The translations under genes were made by a program, and so were the position numbers. A DNA stretch of 64,000 nt, taken from Cliona cf. orientalis. Lineage: Eukaryota; Porifera; Demospongiae; Clionaida; Clionaidae. Positions 56,848 to 64,000 of this stretch are shown in pieces. The stretch spans positions 930,001-994,000 of the forward strand of contig OZ005689.1 of NCBI GenBank assembly GCA_963930775.1. Direction: 5' to 3'. Within the stretch, counting starts at the first letter, position 1, and every line of letters begins with the position of its first letter. Under the pieces are notes generated by a model. It searched no databases, was not told the DNA's origin, and was given only the letters and a program-made list of their open reading frames with translations.

Positions 56848-58106
56848 CTATGAAATGCCTGTCACTATATGTGAGCCCATCTCTGATCTATCAAACTGAC
56901 GTCTGTCTATGGTAAAATGAAGTTTATAGGAGCAGCTGTTCAACAGGTTTGAATGGATATACAAGTAATTGAGACGGTGATGAGGTGCAGCTATGGTTTC
57001 TGTTAATTGGTCATCAAACTTAATTACAAAGAGTACATGTATACATAATAATAACCAGGTGCAGTTATCAGTTAGGCAACTCCAATATGATTCACTGTTT
57101 CCCCTTTCATCAGAGAGCCTGGGGCATGCGGGCAGGCGGTTCATTATTCATTATTCATTATCACTATACGTATTAGAGCGCCATGCAGCAACATTGACGA
57201 CTCATGCCAAAGCCACTGTTAGACAACGAGATTAGAGTGGGTACACTAATACACTATAATGAATAAAATCTGGAAATATATAGTGAAAAGGATGCGGGCA
57301 GGAAATGGGAAACAACTAATCATATTGGAGTGGCCTTATGGTTTCTTCCATTAGTATATACATGTACGTATATGTACATTATGTAATATGCTGGTGCTTC
57401 CTTCATCTATTGGAGACCCTGTGGCTTCGCCGGCTGTTACATGTACAATGGACCAGCATAGGCTACGTGTGCGATGTGTTGCTGGTTCAGCCGGTCTAGC
57501 TTCTCACCTGTGAGCCCATCTCTGATCTATCAAACTGACGTTGTCTAACTAAGGTAAGGCCACACAACTTAGCTAAATTTTCTGTTTCTCATCCTATAGA
57601 GGTTTGCAAAGTGCACACGGATTTTGATATTTGATATTGCCATCAGACCCAAAAACCAAGCATAAAACGAACCTTTTACTTGTCTGCAGAGCCAAAACGA
57701 CTTATTTAATTGACAATTCTGTAGCTACCTATTATGATATTTTCTCGATATCAAAAGTAGGCACAGGTCTGCAAAAGTACACATGGGTGGGGACGAGAAG
57801 CAGATTTACTTTGCATGGCATAAAACGTAGTTTATAGGAAAATAGGATTAAATGGATATACATGCATTGTATATAATTTATGATTGAGGACAGTGATGAG
57901 GTGCAGTTATCGCATATGGTTTCGGTGCATTATAATAATATTTGTACCATAAATCTAGAAATGTTGTGGATACAATAGTACAGCAAATACATAAAGTTCA
58001 TTTTATGGCATAAATCTGGAAATAATATTTACCTGTGTACATGTATAATTATTATTGTGAATATACTGATAGTTCAGCAAGTAAAGTTCAAGTAGTACGT
58101 ATGTTA
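56848..58106. other. Intergenic with cytochrome b5 exon scrap
   Basis: Mostly no gene. At 57440-57515 a scrap of the b5 exon start (GCTGGTTCAGCCGGTCTAG) is visible. The stretch 57880-58100 repeats the desaturase 3' flank also found at 55230-55480. Confidence 0.5.
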
Positions 58107-58930
58107 TCATCCCTTCAACTGGGACTTCGGTGCGGCACCCATGACCTTCAGGAACCCAATATGACAGTGTAGAGCATCCCAGAGAGACGGCAATTCGTTA
58201 TGGTGGAGTCCAAATTCGGTGCAAGTTCCTTTGACAATGGGTGTTATTTGGGGATAGTAGGTTTGCAGGACTCCAGGGAAGAGGTGATGCGCCACCTGGT
58301 GGTTTAGAGTCCAGAAGCGATAAAGGAGATGTGCTGACATGCACTTCGTTGGTTTATTCGAATGGTTCTCTTTTTCATTATGAGAATTGTGTGAAAGTCT
58401 TATGGTGAGTAGCTAGTGAGCACAAGATTGGCACAATATTATTATAGATGTGTTGAAAACGATAATTGGGAAACCAATGCTGAAATGGCTTGATCCTCCA
58501 GAAATCGAGACCATTGTTTATCATCTTAATATCAGGATCTGATCTATCTATATTGGTGAAGATATGATGGCCATAGGTGTGTTCATATATCTCGATGAGG
58601 GAGGATATCCCGTTGATACAATCAGTAACGAAGGTGGATGCTCTCCAGACCCATGGCTTGTGTGTGATTGCAAAGTGGCTAGCTTCATGAAAATAGTCAT
58701 ATTGACTAGTATGCCAAAAAATCTTGTTGCAGCAGCTGCCAACAGTGCTGGAGTTGCCATGACAGCTGGCGTAAAATGATGCACAAACACCAGAATAGGA
58801 TGGAGAGCACGGTAAGGATCGTGTACAGGAGCCCACTGGCATTGTACACCTTGCCAGAGTAGGCTATGTGTGCGTTGTGTCGCTGGTTCAGCCGGCCTAG
58901 ATCTTTGCCTGTGAAACGCCTGTCACTATG
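58107..58930 (-). pseudogene. Desaturase, second copy, deleted
   Basis: It keeps part of the b5 exon (to about 58830) joined directly to the first membrane segment, so the HPGG region is lost. It also keeps the HTYGHH region (58560-58620) and the QVAHH C-terminus (58107-58310). About 350 bp between 58310 and 58400 are missing compared with 55483-56847. The first histidine box is altered (HEASHFAI). Confidence 0.8.
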
Positions 58931-59357
58931 TGACCCCATCTCTGATCTATCAAACTGACATTGTCTCTCTATGGTGATACAAGTTTATAGGAGCAACTGT
59001 TCAACAGGTATACATGTAATTGATGACGGTGATGAGGTACAGTTATCAGCTAAGGCTTCTGTCTATTGGCCATCCATGTGTGTAATTAATAATCTAGTGC
59101 AGTTACCAAATTATGATTTCTGTCCATTAGCACTATAGCATGCATGTATGTACAATTCCTTCGTGTATAGGTGCTGGCCCTCCCCCATTGGCTGTTACAT
59201 GTACGATGGCTACGTGTGCGTTGTGTCGCTGGTTCAGCTAGCCAGCCTAGCTCCTCGCCTATGTGAGTACATCTCTGATCTATCAAACTAAAAGTCTAAA
59301 ATTAGGTTTATATATTATAGGAACAAGTGTTCATCAGGTTTTGATAACCACTCTGTG
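58931..59357. other. Desaturase upstream flank with another b5 scrap
   Basis: 59150-59290 repeats the b5 exon edge (GCTGGTTCAGCTAGCCAGCC). No complete gene is seen. Confidence 0.45.
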
Positions 59358-59731
59358 TCTCAGTTGATGATCTCCTTGGAAATGCTGTATCAGCCAACCA
59401 GACTAACCACAGTGGTAGCAGTGACACTCAGTCAGCTTGGAAGACACTACCCAACACTCCAACCTATCGACCAGCTGCAGCTGTGCTAGCTGGCAACCTT
59501 CTTGCTGTAGGAGGAGAAGAAATATCTAAAGGAGGAGATGACATAAAGGAAATGTGTATGTACTCTCCCTCTACCAACTCCTGGCTCTATACTAGTGATC
59601 TACCTGCTCCACGATCTGCAGATACTACAGTTGCTATTTTGTCATCAACAGAGATCCTAGTGATAGGATGCTGGAACGGTGGTGCAGTGGACTCTGCCAC
59701 GGTGTACAACGGCACCTTGCATGATCTATAA
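59358..59731 (+). pseudogene. Type-2 kelch C-terminal fragment, inverted
   Basis: The plus strand reads VDDLLGNAVSANQTNHSGSS, then LPNTPTYRPAAAVLAGNLLA and a final ILVIGCWNGG up to a stop. This is the last ~120 residues of the type-2 kelch exon. It has the opposite orientation to every other copy in the window. The 5' part is missing. Confidence 0.75.
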
Positions 59732-60539
59732 CCATAAATATCCAGCCAGTGTAAATTTTGATCAAAAATTTATAAAACTTAATATGCACAGATCTGTTAT
59801 TAATTTGTATTGCTCAGTGTATAATATAGCTACTATTGCAGTTGTATTGTACTACCATTCCGTTCTGTTTTCCTCGATGCACCGCACAGTAGCTATGTGC
59901 ATTATGCGCATGCACACTCAACTTAAGCATTAAATTTTTTCCCAAGTGATATTCCTCAGCCTGATATTAATAAGCTTGAATTTGGCTATATCAAGCCTGG
60001 ACATGGACTGAAGGGTAGAAAAGAGTGGATTTTGGATGATGGTTACTTGAGTTTTTGGAGAGGTGTGAAGGCAAAAAAAACCAAGCTTATACACTTTGGT
60101 GCTATAGCTGAGAATCCTCAAAGGACAAGCAAGGCAAAAGGGGATCCAAACGATCAAGTTTAACATCAAAGTCCCCCACGGCTATAGCATCCAATAAGCC
60201 TGGTTCCTCACAGTATGATAAGCATACTGCAAAGATGGCTAGACGATACACACGGCAGTTGATATTCGTGCAGAGCAGAAGAGATCATGGACCCATAATA
60301 TGATAGAGATGGGTAAACATGATTCAATCACACAGGCTCCTCAAAAGTAGTCATCTTCAGGCTTTGAAATGATGAAGCATCTAGCTACATCTGCACCATC
60401 TTCAGCCACTTTGGTTACGTCACCTAGAGTCAGGACATAGAGTCAGCATCAGGTTAGAGTATAATATTTTAACTATAGCTTCAAAAGTGGCACGTCTTAC
60501 TCAATTGTGGTGCTATCAGCATGATGCACTGTATTCACC
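59732..60539. other. Unassigned stretch
   Basis: No gene that I recognise. 59940-60330 contains frames with some codon-like quality on the plus strand (for example around PDINKLEFGYIKPGHG) but no full frame and no family. Confidence 0.35.
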
Positions 60540-60748
60540 GAAGCTCTGAACCACCAGATGGCACATCACCTATTCCCAGCAGTCCTACAAATCTACTATC
60601 CCAAATAACGCCCACTGTCAAAAGAACTTACGCCGAATTTGGACTCCACTATTATAATGAAATTCGGTCCTGCTGGGAGGCTCTGCGCTGTCATCTTGAC
60701 TTCCTGAAGGTCATGGGTGCCGCACCCAAGTCCCAGTCGAAGGGATGA
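60540..60748 (+). pseudogene. Desaturase C-terminal fragment, inverted
   Basis: It contains the QMAHHLF histidine box and the tail ending HLDFLKVMGAAPKSQSKG before the stop. A frame break occurs near 60590. It is on the plus strand, unlike the two larger copies. Confidence 0.75.
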
Positions 60749-60989
60749 TGAAGACAGATAAACAATGTATGCATGCATAGCTACATGAACCTGAACTAGT
60801 GGTACCCACAGTATTGTATATATAGATTTATGGCACAAAATATGAACCTTATGTACTTGCTGTACTATTGTATCCACAACATTTCTAGATATATGGCACA
60901 AATATCATGTACAGAAACCATAGATGATAACTGTACCTCATCACTATCTCAATTATATGTACATCCATTCATTCTCTCTCTTGAGCTAG

Positions 60990-62150
60990 TTGTAGATCTA
61001 GTTGCTCTCTCTCCTTTGCTATTCAATGCATTAAATTTGTTTGGACTGTTCTCTTTCCTGAATCAGGGCTTTGGACTTGGTTTCAATCTGAGACTTATAC
61101 AATGTAGTTTTGGATTTTAATTCTGCTATTTCTGCTTCCATTTTAGATGCAACTAGTTGAGTTTGGGTATTCCAATCTCTAACTTGTTGATGGAGCTGTT
61201 TTACTTCACTAGAATGGGCTAACTTTAGTCGATCGATTTCTGCAGATTTTTTGTTCCTTCTCAGCTTCAATTTCTTCCCTGAATGATGAGATTTGGCTTT
61301 CTTTTTGCTGAAGAGCCCTGTCCTTTCACTCTCCCTCTTCAGTTAAGGCTCGTTTCTCCTCCCAATCTGCTGCAATTTGTCTCAGCATTTCCAATCAGTT
61401 AGCAAAGTGGCAGAAAACTGCAACACCATTTCTGCTAGTTGCTCCACAATCTCACTGGCATGAGCCCTTGCTTGGGGATGGTTGTTGATGCATTTAAGGA
61501 TAAGATCGATCAGAGGATGATCATTTCCAATGGCTCGAAGGAACACCTCACGTCGCTCAGCTTCTGTGACTGGAATCAGTCTACCATCTGATTCTGTACG
61601 ATTTGGACCAACCTGTGGCTCTGGCCACCTACCACTGAACATGTGGATCATCATAATACCATAGGAGAACCCATCAATACTTGTGTCGTATTTGGGGTTG
61701 GCAACCATCACCTCTGGTGGCATGTAGGCAGGGATGCCAGGAGACTGGGTCATGCAACTGATCTATATAGGGTCAGGATAAGGATCCTGGCCACACCCAG
61801 ATCAGAGATCTTGGCCGTCATGTTAGGGGTGAGGAGGACATTGTTGGAAGGGAGATCTCGGTGAATGATGGGAGGGGTTTGACTGTGGAGGTAGCACAAG
61901 CCCAGAGCCACGTCGTAAAGGATGGGGTAGCTGATCACCTTTGGGAGAATATCATATATTAATTGCTCAATGCAGGAGGTGAGGTTGGTGGGGAGAAACT
62001 CCATGACTAGGATGGGTGCTTGCACTCCTTGCTGGAAACAGACTCCCATGCAGGAACTGGACAATGTTGGGGTGGCGTACTTGACTGAGTAGATGACATT
62101 CTTCCTCAAATCTGCAAACAGTGCATGTAGCTGGCATCTCCCTGCCTCAG
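60990..62150 (-). pseudogene. Type-2 kinase with coiled coil, truncated
   Basis: The kinase runs from the LRQGDASY region (about 62150) to the C-lobe end near 61385, then coiled coil to about 60990. HRDLPSNN replaces HRDLSSNN, and ISDLG is kept. Frame breaks occur at 62050, 62120 (four-base inserts), 61765 and 61300. The first ~55 codons are missing; the homology stops next to the palindrome at 62166. No kelch exon follows. Confidence 0.85.
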
Positions 62151-62165
62151 TACTAGAGCAGTTAA

Positions 62166-62232
62166 TGAATCTGCTATTGTTACGTATACAGTAATATACT
62201 ATATTACTGTATACGTAACAATAGCAGATTCA
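62166..62232. repeat. Perfect 32-bp palindrome with 3-base spacer
   Basis: The sequence TGAATCTGCTATTGTTACGT and the following 12 bases is exactly reverse-complemented after ACT. A second, smaller palindrome (10-bp stem, one-base loop) follows at 62236-62256. They sit at the point where the kinase pseudogene is cut off. Confidence 0.9.
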
Positions 62233-62405
62233 TTCAGTAGATTAAGTTAATCTACTTGAAACATATTATACAAGCATTGGCTTGATTCACTGCAGCATCG
62301 ATATTGACCAACATAATATTGAAATCAATAACAAAATTAATTTAAAATTGTTGCCGATAATGATAGTGGCCACATCATAAAATTAATGTATTAATATTAA
62401 TACAT

Positions 62406-63350
62406 TCATGGTTGTAGATGCAGGGTGCCCTTGTACACAGTGTGGACCATGTCATGACCATCATCCCAGCCTCCAATCACTAGGATCTCTGTTGATGACA
62501 AAACAACAGCTGTGGTGCGAGACCGTGGAGCTGGTAGATCACTAATGTAGATCCAGGAGTTGGTGGAGAGAGAGTACATATAGATTTCCTTCTTGGCCTC
62601 TCCTGCAAGTCCAGATGTTTCCCTTCCTCCTACAGCAAGAAGTTTACCAGCTAGCACAGTTGCAGTTGGTCCATAGGTTGGAGTGTTGGGTAGCGTCTTC
62701 CAAGCTGACTGAGTGTCACTGCTACCACTGTGGGTGGTCTGGTTAATTGGTACAGCATTGCCAAGGAGATCATCAACTGAGGCATAAAAAACTTGGTTGA
62801 GGTGTGAGCCAACGAATCCTCCGAGTGCATAACATGTGTTGCCAATATCAACCAGTGATATGCTTCGATAAGCTGTAGGTAGTGGGTCAGTCCTCTGCCA
62901 CTGTGATGTGTCTGGTTTGAAGATTTCAACTGCAGAAGCGCATGCATATGTTGTTGTGCGTCCACCTGCCACTACAAGTGCTGACTGGAGGCTCAAGACA
63001 CCTGGAGACCATCTAGCTGTTGGCATGGGAGGAATGATCTGCTTCCACTTTCGTGATCTATCATCATAGTATGTGTGCACTTTATTCGTCTCTTGATTAT
63101 CAATCTTTTTCTCTCCCCCAACAGCTACTAGCTTGCCATTGACTTGACCCAGACCGAACCGTCTGACAGGAAGTGGTGATAGAGTGGTCCACTTGTCTTG
63201 TGATGGGTCATAGCAGTAGACAATGTAGTCATCATCACTATAAGTCACTCCCCCAAAATAAACCTTGTCATTGATGATTATAGTCACTCCCTCACCTAAT
63301 CCAATTGGTAGATTGGCACACTGTTTCCAGGTGATACTGGCCTGTAGAAC
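62406..63350 (-). CDS. Type-2 kelch exon of a gene extending past the right edge
   Basis: The open exon begins after acceptor ACACAG at 63351 (phase 0, as in exon 2 of the gene at 36104) and reads about 314 residues to the stop. It contains kelch signatures such as LVAVGGEKK, LLAVGGRETSG and ILVIGGWDDG, each with the usual W and Y positions. No breaks are seen. The kinase exon would lie beyond 64000, since the intron begins here. It belongs to a different gene copy from the truncated kinase on its left. Confidence 0.8.
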   Translation of the reverse strand, partial: VLQASITWKQCANLPIGLGEGVTIIINDKVYFGGVTYSDDDYIVYCYDPSQDKWTTLSPLPVRRFGLGQVNGKLVAVGGEKKIDNQETNKVHTYYDDRSRKWKQIIPPMPTARWSPGVLSLQSALVVAGGRTTTYACASAVEIFKPDTSQWQRTDPLPTAYRSISLVDIGNTCYALGGFVGSHLNQVFYASVDDLLGNAVPINQTTHSGSSDTQSAWKTLPNTPTYGPTATVLAGKLLAVGGRETSGLAGEAKKEIYMYSLSTNSWIYISDLPAPRSRTTAVVLSSTEILVIGGWDDGHDMVHTVYKGTLHLQP

Positions 63351-64000
63351 CTGTGTATCATACAAGAGCATGGAGCATTTACTTATTGCAGTCATACACT
63401 TGATTGCATTTGGTCTGGAGACCTTCTTCAGTGAAGAAGGTACTGATAATTAGTTTTTGTTTGATAATGAATTAGATTAATTTGCAGAAATAAGCATACA
63501 TACCATCTAACACAAGTATAAAAAATAAATAATTATTGAAGGATCAGTGAAGTAGGGATGGCAGTGCCAAAAAGTACACCAACAAGATTAATAATCCCAT
63601 CCAATATACATCCCTATGCTTATCCACTATTATACATTAAGGGTAGGTAAATTATGCTAATTTTTTGGCCTATAATGCTATTCTCAAATGCTCAAAAAAA
63701 TCCTTAATAATGCTCCAGAAGAGTGCACCTATAATTCCCAATACATTGCCTATTATGCTCAACTATAATGTTAACAAAAACCAATATGAGACATGAGGAG
63801 ACTCAGTCACACTATCATAGAGTGCAGCCGTTTCGAATTCAATTCTATATGTGTTCGGATTCGAACGTGGGTACCAGCTGATTGATCAACCCTTTACGAG
63901 TTTGTAATATGTAGCTATAATATTATAGTCTAGGCAAGGTCAATTAACAGCTACTTGCAATTCTGTGCCCTAAATTTCTCAAAAATATGCCAGTTGATGC
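63351..64000. other. Probable intron of the kelch-kinase gene
   Basis: No exon is recognised. It resembles 37043-37300 in its first part (shared blocks such as CAAGAAGTG/CTCCAGAAGAGTG and TTGAACC-like sequence). The right edge of the window cuts it. Confidence 0.45.

Noticed and set aside
59930-60400. Possible separate gene between the inverted fragments
   Set aside because: Some codon-like stretches exist but no continuous frame, splice pattern or family could be supported.

Overview
The window looks like nuclear DNA from a marine sponge (Porifera, probably a demosponge). It is AT-rich, its genes have short GT-AG introns, and its families are animal-type: a receptor tyrosine kinase with two Ig-like domains (an architecture known from sponges), kinase/coiled-coil/kelch proteins, a cytochrome-b5 front-end desaturase, a spliced Helitron and many short inverted-repeat transposons. 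Nothing is bacterial. The organism call is an inference from gene content.

Positions 1-29.8 kb are two tandem copies of an ~11-kb segment. Each copy carries, in order, a small secreted GIY-YIG/T5orf172-like gene (+), a decayed unknown gene with a ~127-bp tandem repeat, a LINE remnant, a single-exon kinase-coiled-coil-kelch gene (-) and a small unknown gene (-). In copy A (1-11.2 kb) the kinase-kelch gene is intact and the GIY-YIG gene is broken. In copy B (11.2-29.8 kb) it is the reverse. Each copy carries transposons missing from the other, so the uninterrupted copy supplies the empty target site. The largest insert is a 7-kb Helitron (21277-28316).

Positions 29.9-36.05 kb are a nest of foldback elements with a shared TACGGTGGCC end, plus a second TTAA-site element. 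Positions 36.1-43.1 kb hold the best gene pair: a second type of kinase-coiled-coil-kelch gene (two exons) and a 12-exon receptor tyrosine kinase, both on the minus strand.

Positions 44.5-54.9 kb are degraded copies of the same families: a kinase-kelch pseudogene carrying a stray Ig exon, two tyrosine kinase fragments, a collapsed type-1 kinase-kelch gene, one intact copy of the small unknown gene, and several non-autonomous elements. Positions 55-60.8 kb hold one frameshifted front-end desaturase and fragments of three more copies, some inverted. Positions 61-63.4 kb hold a truncated kinase ending at a perfect 67-bp palindrome, and an intact kelch exon whose gene continues beyond the right edge.

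Overall this is a birth-and-death cluster of intracellular kelch-kinases and a surface tyrosine kinase, reworked by transposons. Splice sites, motifs and repeats were read directly from the sequence. Family names come from recognised motifs, not database searches.
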